A stretch of 64,000 bases of DNA from Oscillospiraceae bacterium (GTDB lineage: Bacteria > Bacillota > Clostridia > Oscillospirales > Ruminococcaceae). Where the stretch lies: NCBI GenBank assembly GCA_022835495.1, contig BQOK01000001.1, forward strand, positions 3,472,001 through 3,536,000. The letters are read 5' to 3'. Below, piece after piece: positions 41,466 through 48,926 of the stretch. A program made the position numbers and the translations under genes. Position 1 is the first letter of the stretch. Every line of letters starts with the position of its first letter. Below the pieces are notes generated by a model. It had not been told where the DNA came from and ran no database searches. It worked only from the letters and a program-made list of their open reading frames with translations.

Positions 41466-42155
41466 TCAGTCCTTTACTTCAAACTTGTAGCCCACGCCCC
41501 ACACGGTTTTCAGGCACCACTGCTCGCTTGCGCCCTCCAGCTTTTCACGCAGGCGCTTGATGTGCACGTCGATGGTGCGGGAGTCGCCGTAATACTCAAA
41601 TCCCCACACCTCGTCCAGCAGCTGGTCGCGGGTGAACACCCGGTTGGGGTGGCCGGCAAGGTAGGCCAGCAATTCCAGCTCCTTGGGCGGGGCCTCCACC
41701 ACCTTGCCACCCACCTTGAGTTCGTACCGGCCCATATCCAGCGACAGGTTCTCGAACTGGATGATGCCCTCCCTGCCGTTCTCGGCCGGGGCGCAGCGGC
41801 GCAGCACCGCCTTGATGCGGGCCACCACCTCCTTGGTGTCGAAGGGCTTCACCACATAATCGTCGGCTCCCAGCTCCAGGCCCAGAACCTTATCAAAGGT
41901 CTCGCCCTTGGCGGTGAGCATGATGACCGGCACATCCCCCAGCGCGCGGATGCGGCGGCAAACCTCCCACCCGTCCATTTTGGGCATCATCACATCCAAA
42001 AGCACCAGGCCCGGCCGCCAGCTCTCAAAGGTGGCAATGGCGGTTTCGCCGTCATGGGCAATCTGGGTCTGGTAGCCCTCTTTATCCAGATACAGCCGAA
42101 GCAGCTCGCAGATATTCTGGTCGTCGTCCACGATCAATATTTTTTCACTGGGCAT
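41466..42155 (-). CDS. OmpR/PhoB-type response regulator
   Basis: A 229-residue regulator. The receiver (residues 1-120; ILIVDDDQN acidic pair, LVLLDVMMPKMDG phosphoacceptor, MLTAKGE and DYVVKPFDTKE) is followed by a winged-helix DNA-binding domain (about 130-229; PPKELELLAYLAGHPNRVFTRDQLLDEVWG and RTIDVHIKRLREKL). The ATG at 42155 is used because the earlier ATG lies directly on the GAGAGGG site. It is the first gene of the pair with the kinase. Targets are unknown, although envelope or nutrient stress is usual for this class. Confidence 0.93.
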   Translation of the reverse strand: MPSEKILIVDDDQNICELLRLYLDKEGYQTQIAHDGETAIATFESWRPGLVLLDVMMPKMDGWEVCRRIRALGDVPVIMLTAKGETFDKVLGLELGADDYVVKPFDTKEVVARIKAVLRRCAPAENGREGIIQFENLSLDMGRYELKVGGKVVEAPPKELELLAYLAGHPNRVFTRDQLLDEVWGFEYYGDSRTIDVHIKRLREKLEGASEQWCLKTVWGVGYKFEVKD

Positions 42156-42465
42156 TTTGCAAAACATCCCTCTCTGTTTCAAAAATCACACGGCGCGTTT
42201 GCCCGTGCTGCCCGGCGCAGGCAAAGCCCGGCGCGGCAGATCGCTTTTATTATACTGTACATTTGTGGATAAAAAAAGAACATATGGCCCGAAAATCGCC
42301 GGTTTTCTTGCCTTGGCCGGCCCAGTTCGCTATAATAGGGTGGTATAAAAGCAGCTGCGAGGCTTTGCGGCGCCGCCCGGCGCGGCAGGCCTTCCGCGGC
42401 GCAGAAAAACGGGCCGCGCACTTTTCCAGGTGCGCCGCGCCCGATATGGAAAAAGGAGCCGAGCA
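42156..42465. other. 310-bp divergent intergenic region between the regulator and ychF
   Basis: It holds two promoters and an approximately 120-base GC-rich ychF leader. On the minus strand a TATAAT (plus-strand ATTATA near 42249-42254) with a weak -35 serves the regulator. The leader has small GC-rich inverted repeats but no short frame with a good ribosome site. I see no riboswitch class or tRNA in it. Confidence 0.6.
42308..42336 (+). promoter_or_regulatory. Sigma-A promoter of ychF
   Basis: TTGCCT (42308-42313), 17 bases, TATAAT (42331-42336). It is a strong promoter for a housekeeping gene and would also drive mtnN and the MGMT-domain gene. Confidence 0.75.
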
Positions 42466-43578
42466 ATGAAACTAGGCATCGTGGGCCTGCCCAACGTGGG
42501 CAAGAGCACCCTGTTCAACGCCATCACCAGCACCCGGAACGCGGCCGCGGCGAACTACCCCTTCTGCACCATCGACCCCAACACCGGCATCGTGGCCGTG
42601 CCCGACGCCCGGCTGGACAAGCTGGCCGAGATCTGGGCCACCAATAAAAAGACCCCCGCTATTGTGGAGTTTGTGGACATTGCGGGCCTTGTAAAGGGCG
42701 CGTCCCGGGGCGAGGGGCTGGGCAACAAGTTTTTGGGCAACATCCGCGAGTGCGAGGCAATTGTACATGTGGTGCGCTGCTTCGACGGCACCGACATCGT
42801 GCACGTGGAGGGCGCGGTGGACCCTCTGCGGGATATTGAAACCATCGACACAGAGCTGATCCTCAGCGATCTGGAGGTGGTGGAGGCCCGGGCCGCCAAA
42901 TTTGAAAAGGCCGCCAAGACCGGCGACAAAAAGGCCGGCGCCGCCGCCGCATGGCTGCGGGCGCTGGCTGCCCACCTGGGCGAGGGCAAAAACGCCCGCG
43001 CCTTTGCCTTCGACGACGGCGACGAGGACCAGGCCCTGCAGCTCAAGGAGATGGGGCTGCTCACCGCAAAGCCGGTGATCTACGCCGCCAACCTCAGCGA
43101 GGACGACCTGATGGACGGCATGGAGGCAAACCCCCACTACCAGGCCGTGAAAGCGCTGGCCTCGCGCGAGGGGGCCGAGTGCATTCCCATCTGCGCCAAG
43201 ACCGAGGAAGACATCGCCGACTACACCCCCGAAGAAAAAAAGGAATTTTTGGCCGAGATGGGCATCCAGGCTACCGGCCTGGACAACCTGATCAAGGCCA
43301 GCTACCACCTGCTGGGGCTCATCAGCTTTTTGACCGACGGCAAAAAGGAGTGCCGCGCCTGGACCATCAAGCGCGGCACCAAGGCCCCTCAGGCGGCGGG
43401 CAAGATCCACTCGGACTTTGAGCGGGGCTTTATCCGGGCAAGCGTGGTGGGCTACGCCGACTTCGAGGCCTGCGATTACAGCATGGCCGCCGTAAAGGCC
43501 AAGGGCCTGCAGCGCACCGAGGGCAAAGAGTACGTGGTGCAGGATGGCGACATCATCGAATTTTTGTTCAACGTGTAA
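42466..43578 (+). CDS. ychF: Redox-regulated ribosome-associated ATPase YchF (Obg family)
   Basis: A 370-residue Obg-family P-loop protein. Walker A is GLPNVGKSTLFNA (residues 6-18), followed by the NYPFCTIDPN switch, DIAGLVKGAS and a C-terminal TGS domain (CRAWTIKRGTKAPQAAGKIHSDFERGFIRA). The NKxD position is NLSE-like (AANLSEDD), the change that makes YchF prefer ATP to GTP. It binds ribosomes and modulates stress responses. The ATG at 42466 has AAAAGGAG upstream. The family is near-universal and this copy looks intact. Confidence 0.97.
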   Translation: MKLGIVGLPNVGKSTLFNAITSTRNAAAANYPFCTIDPNTGIVAVPDARLDKLAEIWATNKKTPAIVEFVDIAGLVKGASRGEGLGNKFLGNIRECEAIVHVVRCFDGTDIVHVEGAVDPLRDIETIDTELILSDLEVVEARAAKFEKAAKTGDKKAGAAAAWLRALAAHLGEGKNARAFAFDDGDEDQALQLKEMGLLTAKPVIYAANLSEDDLMDGMEANPHYQAVKALASREGAECIPICAKTEEDIADYTPEEKKEFLAEMGIQATGLDNLIKASYHLLGLISFLTDGKKECRAWTIKRGTKAPQAAGKIHSDFERGFIRASVVGYADFEACDYSMAAVKAKGLQRTEGKEYVVQDGDIIEFLFNV

Positions 43579-43600
43579 CCAAAGCTATAAGGAGAAAAAC

Positions 43601-44293
43601 GTGGAAGATATCATCGGTATTCTGGGCGCCATGCCCGAAGAGGTGGATCAGCTCTGCGCCCTGCTGGACGGCGTGACCATAGAGCCTTACGCGGGGGTGG
43701 AGTATCATCAGGGCTATCTGGGCGAGCGCCGGGTGGTGGTGTGCTGCGCGGGCATGGGCAAGGCCAACGCCGCGGCCACCACGCAGGTGCTCATCACCAA
43801 ATTCGGTGTGGACCGCATCGTTTTTTCCGGCATTGCGGGCAACATGAGCGCCCATATCGGCATCGGGGATGTGGTGGTGGGCCGCCGGGTCATCTATCAC
43901 GATGCCCAGGACGATATGCTGGTTCAAAGCGCGCCCTTTACCGCTCAGTACGAGGGCGACCCCGAGCTGGTGGAGGCCGCGCTGAGCGCCTGCCGCGCGG
44001 TGGGCGTGCGCGCCATTGCAGGCACCATTGCCACCGGCGACCAGTTTGTGGGCGACACGGCTACCAAACGCGCCATTGAGCAGCGGGTTCATCCGGACTG
44101 TGTGGAGATGGAGGGCGCGGCTGTAAGCCAGATCGCCGCCAAAAACGGCGTGCCCTGTGTGATCCTGCGTGCCATGAGCGACAACGCCGACGAATCCGGC
44201 TACGAGGTGCTGGTGGTGAAGGATTTCAGCATCAGCGAATATGTGGCCACCGCCACCGCCATTGTGGCCCACATGCTCAAAGAGCTGGCCTGA
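43601..44293 (+). CDS. mtnN: 5'-methylthioadenosine/S-adenosylhomocysteine nucleosidase
   Basis: A 230-residue enzyme. IIGILGAMPEEVDQL at the start (catalytic Glu in AMPEE), GKANAAATTQVLI, FSGIAGNM, VEMEGAAVSQIAA for ribose binding, and ILRAMSDNAD with the catalytic aspartate. It splits SAH or MTA to adenine plus the thioribose product in methionine salvage and AI-2 synthesis. It starts at GTG 43601, with AAGGAG seven bases before, 22 bases after ychF. Confidence 0.96.
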   Translation: MEDIIGILGAMPEEVDQLCALLDGVTIEPYAGVEYHQGYLGERRVVVCCAGMGKANAAATTQVLITKFGVDRIVFSGIAGNMSAHIGIGDVVVGRRVIYHDAQDDMLVQSAPFTAQYEGDPELVEAALSACRAVGVRAIAGTIATGDQFVGDTATKRAIEQRVHPDCVEMEGAAVSQIAAKNGVPCVILRAMSDNADESGYEVLVVKDFSISEYVATATAIVAHMLKELA

Positions 44294-44311
44294 ACCCAGA
44301 AAGAAGCGCAC

Positions 44312-44620
44312 ATGAAAAAACGCCTGGATGACCGGCTGATCTACGAAATCCTCTCCGCCGTGGAGGAGATCCCCCGGGGAAAGGTGGCCAGCTACGGCCA
44401 GCTCGCCCGGCTGATCGGGCACGAAAAGAACGCCCGGCTTGTGGGCAAGGTTTTAAGCATGGCCGAATTTTACGGGTCCTACCCCTGCCACCGGGTCGTG
44501 AACCACGCCGGCCGCACCGCCCCCGGGTGGACCGAGCAGCAAAGCCTGCTCGCGGCGGAGGGCGTGGGGTTCAAGCCCAACGGCTGCGTGGATATGAAGC
44601 ACTATCAATGGGATGAGTGA
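44312..44620 (+). CDS. MGMT-family DNA-binding alkyltransferase-like protein
   Basis: A 102-residue protein equivalent to the C-terminal domain of O6-alkylguanine-DNA alkyltransferase. It has a helix-turn-helix (IPRGKVASYGQLARLIG), the arginine finger region (NARLVGKVLS) and the active-site loop YPCHRVVN. The cysteine is present, unlike Atl proteins where it is Trp, so it may still accept alkyl groups, although the N-terminal domain of full MGMT is missing. It starts 18 bases after mtnN and is followed by a terminator. Confidence 0.88.
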   Translation: MKKRLDDRLIYEILSAVEEIPRGKVASYGQLARLIGHEKNARLVGKVLSMAEFYGSYPCHRVVNHAGRTAPGWTEQQSLLAAEGVGFKPNGCVDMKHYQWDE

Positions 44621-44670
44621 GAGCTGCATTCAGCAAAAGCAGGATGTTCAAAAGTAATTTTTTGTTACTC

Positions 44671-44721
44671 AAAGCGGCGTTCCGCTGCGGCCTTTTTTGC
44701 CGCGGCGGAACGCCGCTTTTT
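44671..44721. terminator. Bidirectional terminator at the edge of the AT-rich island
   Basis: AAAGCGGCGTTCCGC (44671-44685) and its perfect reverse complement (44705-44719), with inner pairing, flank a loop carrying TTTTTT. T-runs occur on both sides, serving the MGMT-domain gene and the converging XRE gene. Confidence 0.85.
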
Positions 44722-44763
44722 ACGTGTTTTCTCTATATTTTTCAGCAGGTACGACTCAAAAAT

Positions 44764-45141
44764 TTACCCCCGCGATTCATTTGTCGCAAAGGCTTCCAGC
44801 AGCGCATTGAACATATTCAGAGCAACTTTAAGCTGGGCAGGTGAAAGATTTTCAATGTGATGGATCAGTTCGGTTTTTGCCCCAACCACTTCATCCGGCA
44901 GTTGCTCCAATGCGTCAAACAGAAGTGTATCAGCAGAGATAGCCAAAACCTCACAGATGCGTTTCATGGAAGTGGGCGATAGCCCCGAAACACCGCATTC
45001 AATTGCAGAAACGCTTTGTGAGTTCAAATCAACGAGTTCCCCTAACCGCGCTTGGGTCAGGCCGGCCCTTTCCCGCGCCGCTTTAACGCGCAGGCCGATT
45101 TCGATATTGATAGGCTTTAGTTTCCTTGCAACGCTTGGCAT
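44764..45141 (-). CDS. XRE-family helix-turn-helix regulator
   Basis: A 125-residue protein. An HTH_3 domain (about residues 12-70; RVKAARERAGLTQARLGELVDLNSQSVSAIECGVSGLSPTSMKRICEVL) is followed by a short C-terminal helical region (LPDEVVGAKTELIHHIENLSPAQLKVALNMFNALLEAF), which is probably for dimerisation. The ATG at 45141 is preferred because AGGTGG lies eight bases upstream; two GTG codons further up are less well placed. Codon use and DNA are more AT-rich than the surroundings. It shares its C-terminal LSPxxLK pattern with the second XRE protein at 45429-45746. Confidence 0.87.
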   Translation of the reverse strand: MPSVARKLKPINIEIGLRVKAARERAGLTQARLGELVDLNSQSVSAIECGVSGLSPTSMKRICEVLAISADTLLFDALEQLPDEVVGAKTELIHHIENLSPAQLKVALNMFNALLEAFATNESRG

Positions 45142-45304
45142 AAGTTTCACCACCTATGCCTTTAGTTTAACCAATAGCAGAACCAACATAAAGCTATCAA
45201 TGCCCATTATATAATCAAATGCATTAACATATAAACTTGGAGTAACATTATTACGAATTTTTTTATTTGAAATTCCCAGCCGCCCTATCGGAGGGAAACC
45301 GGTA

Positions 45305-45403
45305 TATGCTAAAAAGCTATACATTTATATGCAACCAGAAGATGTTTTTCGCGTTTTGTTCTATGTATGCTTTATATATACATTAAAAGAGGCAATTAGC
45401 ATA
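45305..45403. promoter_or_regulatory. Repeated TATGCT/AGCATA half-sites upstream of the second XRE gene
   Basis: TATGCTAA (45305-45312), TATGCTTT (45366-45373) and TTAGCATA (45396-45403) lie in the 287-base AT-rich gap between the divergent XRE genes. The last two are inverted relative to each other around AT-rich DNA that could hold the promoter. A complete palindrome of the same motif occurs at 45963-45977 before the AbrB-like gene. These are probably operator sites for one of the island's regulators. Confidence 0.55.
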
Positions 45404-45428
45404 CAGTACGAAGCGAGGCAAAAATAAA

Positions 45429-45746
45429 GTGGATAAATTAAGTTTTGGAAAACGAGTTGCCCAAGCGCGAAAACAACAGAATATTACGGCTGAGCAGCTC
45501 TCAAATATGTGTGATCACAATGCTGTTTTTTTGCGGCAAATCGAAAGTGGGGTACGTCTGCCAAGCCTGCCTACCTTTATCGAAATCTGCAACGCTTTAG
45601 CGGTTTCCCCCGATCGTTTGCTTCAAGATCAATTGGTGCGAAACGATTTGGACATGTTGGAGGGAATCGCAAAAAAGGCCGCTCATTTGTCGCCTCGCGA
45701 TCTAAAAAAACTGGACGCGATGATTGACACCCTGTTTTCCGAATAA
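45429..45746 (+). CDS. XRE-family helix-turn-helix regulator
   Basis: A 105-residue protein starting at GTG. The HTH_3 domain occupies residues 6-62 (GKRVAQARKQQNITAEQLSNMCDHNAVFLRQIESGVRLPSLPTFIEICNALAVS), followed by a short helical tail (LDMLEGIAKKAAHLSPRDLKKLDAMIDTL). The C-terminus resembles that of the neighbouring divergent XRE protein, suggesting the two can heterodimerise or share ancestry. Low GC compared with its surroundings suggests acquisition. A terminator follows at 45767. Confidence 0.87.
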   Translation: MDKLSFGKRVAQARKQQNITAEQLSNMCDHNAVFLRQIESGVRLPSLPTFIEICNALAVSPDRLLQDQLVRNDLDMLEGIAKKAAHLSPRDLKKLDAMIDTLFSE

Positions 45747-45766
45747 TTGCAAAAAATCAAGCAATA

Positions 45767-45801
45767 GCACCCACACAGCTACAAATGTGGGTGCCTTTTT
45801 T
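45767..45801 (+). terminator. Terminator after the second XRE gene
   Basis: GCACCCACA (45767-45775) and TGTGGGTGC (45786-45794) form a perfect 9-bp stem with a ten-base loop, followed by CTTTTTT. Confidence 0.85.
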
Positions 45802-45962
45802 ATTACTACAAAGCGCATCTTGAAATTATTTTAATCTTCGATCTCTGTGCCAAAAACCGCATTATATAATCCTCAATCCCTTTTCCCTGTTGAAACTGTG
45901 GATTTTTTGATTTTTTTCATGCTTCTCGTCAAAGATTGACACAAAATTCATAGTTTAGAATA

Positions 45963-45977
45963 TATGCTATTAGCATA
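45963..45977. promoter_or_regulatory. Palindrome TATGCTA-T-TAGCATA over the AbrB-like promoter
   Basis: Perfect 7-bp arms with a one-base centre, 40 bases upstream of the AbrB-like ATG. A TTGACA lies at 45936-45941, so the palindrome covers the expected -10 region and a bound protein would block transcription. The same half-sites occur upstream of the XRE gene at 45429. Confidence 0.65.
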
Positions 45978-46016
45978 CTACTTTGTATGTTAAAAGTATA
46001 TGTTGGGGCGATAAAA

Positions 46017-46352
46017 ATGAAAAGCCGCAAAGGCGCGACATTGACAAGACCCATTGATAATCTGGGTCGGATCGTTATTCCCAAAGAAATCAGGAATAGC
46101 CTTGATCTCTATACGGGGAAGCACTTGTCTATTTATACTTATGGCTCGTCAATCATTCTTTCTGCTATGGATGAAAGAAACGAGGCCGATTCTCACAAGC
46201 CGGTGAAAAGTCTGCCGCCCCCTTTGATGGAGGACATCACGGAGGCTGCCGCACAACTGGGCAGTGAGGATGTGCTTGCTTGGGTCGATGTTCTGCGTCG
46301 GATGGCCCGCATACAAACACCTGGTGATACCGGCAGTAACCCTGCCAAATAA
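46017..46352 (+). CDS. AbrB/MazE-type swapped-hairpin DNA-binding protein
   Basis: A 111-residue protein. Its N-terminal AbrB domain (residues 5-50; TRPIDNLGRIVIPKEIRNSLDLYTGKHLSIYTYGSSIIL) is close to that of SpoVT and AbrB, followed by an unfamiliar tail (PPPLMEDITEAAAQLGSEDVLAWVDVLRRMARIQ). There is no GAF domain and no toxin gene beside it, so a transition-state regulator is more likely than an antitoxin. The ATG at 46017 has a weak GGGGCG site. It belongs to the AT-rich island. Confidence 0.8.
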   Translation: MKSRKGATLTRPIDNLGRIVIPKEIRNSLDLYTGKHLSIYTYGSSIILSAMDERNEADSHKPVKSLPPPLMEDITEAAAQLGSEDVLAWVDVLRRMARIQTPGDTGSNPAK

Positions 46353-46409
46353 AAATTGCCGTCCTATCTTCCATAAGTCCCGCTGGTTATTTGAAAATCA
46401 TAGGCTTGC

Positions 46410-47315
46410 TCATTGCGGCGCAGCCGCCTGGGCCTTGGGCAGCGGTTCGGTGCCGAAATAGGCGCAGACCGCCTCGTAATACACCCGTCCGGCGCGCCGG
46501 CAGCCGGCGGGCGAGGCCCATGCGTCATAGTCGCTGCTGTTGGACAAAAAGCATTGCTCCACCAGCACGGCCGGGCAATGGGGCTGCTCCACAATGCCGA
46601 AGCTCTTTTCCGCGCGGGGCTTTGTATCGGTGCTGTCCACAATTTTTTTGCGTTTTCCGTAATAGTAGGCAAAGCGCACCCCATTGCCGCCCCGCAGCCG
46701 GTGCCCCGCCTGCCCCATGGCCTCGGCCAGGCACTGGGCCGCCCGCAGCGATTCCCCGGAGTACACCCGCCCCGGTGGTGTGGGAAAGCACTCGAACCCG
46801 TGGGACTGGCGGGTACTCCCATCATAATTGGCGTGGATGCTCAGCAGCAGCGAGGCCTGGCGTTCGGTGACGTTCTTCACCCGGTCTGCGATGGATAGGT
46901 CCACCCCGTTTTCCCTCGCCCGCACCGGCTCGTAATTGGGGTCTTTTTCCAGCCAATCGTACAGGGCGTCCACCGTCTGCTCGCACACCGCCACCTCCTC
47001 CACATGGCGGGAATGCGCCCCCGTGTCCATTCCCCCATGGCCCGCGTCCAGCGCCACCGTGTAGGGGGGCGCCGTTTGCAGGGTATACGGGCGCTCCGGG
47101 TCGCCGGTATCCCTGCTCTCCGCGGCTGGTTCCGGCATGCAGGGCACGCCCCCAAAGCCCTCGGGCGCAAGCACCCGGCCCACCTGCCCCACACAGGCGC
47201 TCAAAAGGCCTGCCGCCATGCTCACCGCCGCCGCGTACAGTGCCCAGCGGGCCGGGCGGCGGCGCGGGCGTACACAGTATACGCCCCCCCTGCGGGGAGG
47301 TCTTGCCTGTTTCAT
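46410..47315 (-). CDS. cwlD: N-acetylmuramoyl-L-alanine amidase, CwlD-like, with lipobox
   Basis: A 301-residue protein. A basic N-terminus and a hydrophobic segment end in LLSAC (Cys41), a good lipobox. The Amidase_3 domain (about residues 85-295) has the zinc motif VALDAGHGGMDTG, a glutamate in VEEVAVCEQT, SIHAN and the catalytic VEQCFLSN. It removes peptides from muramic acid. Next to pdaA it should perform the first step of spore cortex muramic-delta-lactam formation. The ATG at 47315 has GGGAGGG upstream. The cwlD assignment rests on this pairing as well as the domain. Confidence 0.85.
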   Translation of the reverse strand: MKQARPPRRGGVYCVRPRRRPARWALYAAAVSMAAGLLSACVGQVGRVLAPEGFGGVPCMPEPAAESRDTGDPERPYTLQTAPPYTVALDAGHGGMDTGAHSRHVEEVAVCEQTVDALYDWLEKDPNYEPVRARENGVDLSIADRVKNVTERQASLLLSIHANYDGSTRQSHGFECFPTPPGRVYSGESLRAAQCLAEAMGQAGHRLRGGNGVRFAYYYGKRKKIVDSTDTKPRAEKSFGIVEQPHCPAVLVEQCFLSNSSDYDAWASPAGCRRAGRVYYEAVCAYFGTEPLPKAQAAAPQ

Positions 47316-47341
47316 CGGATCGATCCCTCCCCGTTTTTGCG

Positions 47342-48193
47342 TTACGGCGCGGCCGAGGCAGCGGCGCCCGGCGCCGGGGCTGATTCCCCCAGCTCGGTCA
47401 CGCTGCCGAAGGTGTAGCCCATCTCTTCCCACTTGGTCAGCAATTCGTCCAGAATGGCCGCGTTGGTGGCGCTGGTGGAGTGCAGCAGCACAATGGCGCC
47501 GTCGTGGGTGCGGGGCAAAAGCTTGCTGAACGCCTTTTCCTTGGAGGGCTGGTCCTCGGGGTTCCAGTCCACATAGGCCAGGCTCCAAAAAACAGTTTTA
47601 TAGCCCAGCGCCTGGGCCCATTTCAGGTTTTCATCCGAAAACTTGCCCTCGGGCGGGCGGTAAAACTTCTGCATGGGCTGGCCCGTCAGCTCCTGAAACA
47701 GCTGCTCCACGCTCTGCAGTTCCTGGGTGAAGCTCTCCTGGTCCTTCTGCGACATGTTCGGGTGGTGGTAGGTGTGGTTTCCCACCACATGCCCCTCCTC
47801 CGCCATGCGCCGGACCAGCTCCGGGTTCTCTTTAATGTACGGTCCCACCACAAAAAACGCACCGGGCGCTCCGTGCTTTTTCAGCGCGTCTAAAATGGCC
47901 GGCATGTTTCCGTTTTCGTAGCCCGCGTCAAAGGTGAGATACAGCCGTTTCTGCGCCGTGTCGCCGCAGTAATAGGCGTCGTAAGGGCGCAGCTGCTCCG
48001 CGGTGAGGTTTGGCACCGGGGGCTGGTTTTCCTCCTGGAAGGAAAGGCCCCACTCGTGGGCGAACACCGTCACGGCCGCGGGCTCATCACGCCCGTGGGC
48101 GCGCAGCCCCGCCGCGCCGCAGCACACCACCGCCGCGCACACAAGCCCCGCCGCCGCGCGGTGCGCCGCTTTTTTGGAAACGCATAAAAACAT
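47342..48193 (-). CDS. pdaA: Polysaccharide deacetylase, PdaA-like (muramic-delta-lactam forming)
   Basis: A 283-residue exported enzyme. A signal-peptide-like hydrophobic start (residues 10-30) is followed by a NodB deacetylase domain with LTFDAGYENGNMPAIL (motif 1, the PdaA-type variant), GNHTYHHPNM (zinc histidines) and FYRPPEGKFS (motif 3). These PdaA-specific forms mark enzymes that deacetylate muramic acid and close the delta-lactam ring of spore cortex after CwlD has removed the peptide. The gene lies 26 bases upstream of cwlD in the same direction, so both steps are coexpressed, probably in the developing spore. An AGGTGG site precedes the ATG. Confidence 0.88.
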   Translation of the reverse strand: MFLCVSKKAAHRAAAGLVCAAVVCCGAAGLRAHGRDEPAAVTVFAHEWGLSFQEENQPPVPNLTAEQLRPYDAYYCGDTAQKRLYLTFDAGYENGNMPAILDALKKHGAPGAFFVVGPYIKENPELVRRMAEEGHVVGNHTYHHPNMSQKDQESFTQELQSVEQLFQELTGQPMQKFYRPPEGKFSDENLKWAQALGYKTVFWSLAYVDWNPEDQPSKEKAFSKLLPRTHDGAIVLLHSTSATNAAILDELLTKWEEMGYTFGSVTELGESAPAPGAAASAAP

Positions 48194-48401
48194 TTATGAC
48201 CACCTGCCTCGTGGTGCCATTTTATGCGGGCAAATGCGGGAACATGAGAGAAATAACGGGGACAAGCAGGAAAAAGCCCGACGCTCCTGCGCGCGGGGCC
48301 GGGCGGGGGGTTCCCCTTGCGGCCCCGGCGCAAGGCGCCGGGCTCTGGCGCGGGCGTTTTTGGCCGGGCATCCGCCCGGTCAAAACACCCTTTCTGCTGT
48401 T

Positions 48402-48875
48402 TTACAGGTATTCCCGCATTTCCACAGCGGCGTGCTCCTCAAACTGCTGCAGCTCGTCCAGCAGCTGCATGGCGCCGGTGGAAGCGTGCGGGTGGTCCTT
48501 GCGGGCCTTCTCGCAGTCCAATACGCCCTGGTTTGCACCCTGGATGACCATATCGGCCAGGGCGCGGGTGGAGCTGTCCTTCATGGTTTTTGCATGGATG
48601 CCCATGCTGGTGGCCATTTTGGCCATCTTGCTCTGGCCGTGGCCATGGGTGCCGCAGGCTGCCAGCGCGGTGTGCGCGTTCTGGTTCAGCTTGCGGAATT
48701 CGCGCTGCTGGTTCAAAAGGCTGGCCTTGAACACCCGGTCGTCGGTGATACCGATCAGCTGGCCCAGGGTATTTTTGCCCATCTCGGTATTCCGCACCAC
48801 CTCGTTCAGCACGGCTTCGTTGTCGCAGTCGCCGTGGTTCTGGTCGTTTTTCTGCGCTTTATTTTTTTCTTGCAT
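48402..48875 (-). CDS. Helical, possibly ferritin-like protein of unknown function
   Basis: A 157-residue soluble protein predicted to be almost wholly helical (NEVVRNTEMGKNTLGQLIGIT, ASLLNQQREFRKLNQNAH, ADMVIQGANQGVLDCEKARKDH, LLDELQQFEEHAAVEMREYL). The pattern resembles the DUF2383/ferritin-like four-helix group, without clear iron-ligand proof. Histidines cluster in CGTHGHGQ. It has a ribosome site (AAAGGGGG) that forms one arm of the hairpin at 48883-48924, and it ends in a 208-base gap before pdaA. No firm family is claimed. Confidence 0.7.
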   Translation of the reverse strand: MQEKNKAQKNDQNHGDCDNEAVLNEVVRNTEMGKNTLGQLIGITDDRVFKASLLNQQREFRKLNQNAHTALAACGTHGHGQSKMAKMATSMGIHAKTMKDSSTRALADMVIQGANQGVLDCEKARKDHPHASTGAMQLLDELQQFEEHAAVEMREYL

Positions 48876-48882
48876 AAAAGTA

Positions 48883-48924
48883 AAACCCCCTTTGCCGCTA
48901 GTGTTCGCGCTGCAAAGGGGGTTT
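48883..48924 (-). terminator. Terminator-like hairpin masking the ribosome site of the helical protein
   Basis: AAACCCCCTTTGC (minus strand, 48912-48924) and GCAAAGGGGGTTT (48883-48895) form a perfect 13-bp stem with a 16-base loop. A U-rich TTTTACTTTT then runs into the ATG at 48875. It ends the GGDEF gene transcript and hides the AAAGGGGG ribosome site of the next gene, so it may be a regulated switch. Confidence 0.75.
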
Positions 48925-48926
48925 AT

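Noticed and set aside
42156-42465. A tRNA or small RNA in the 310-bp gap before ychF
   Set aside because: No cloverleaf, CCA end or terminator-bounded transcript is visible; two promoters and a leader explain the region.
46017-46352. Antitoxin of a MazEF-like pair
   Set aside because: No toxin-sized gene overlaps or follows; the next gene is the cwlD-like amidase on the opposite strand.
44740-46400. A prophage or integrative element
   Set aside because: Only regulators are present; there is no integrase, attachment repeat, replication or structural gene. It is called an AT-rich island instead.
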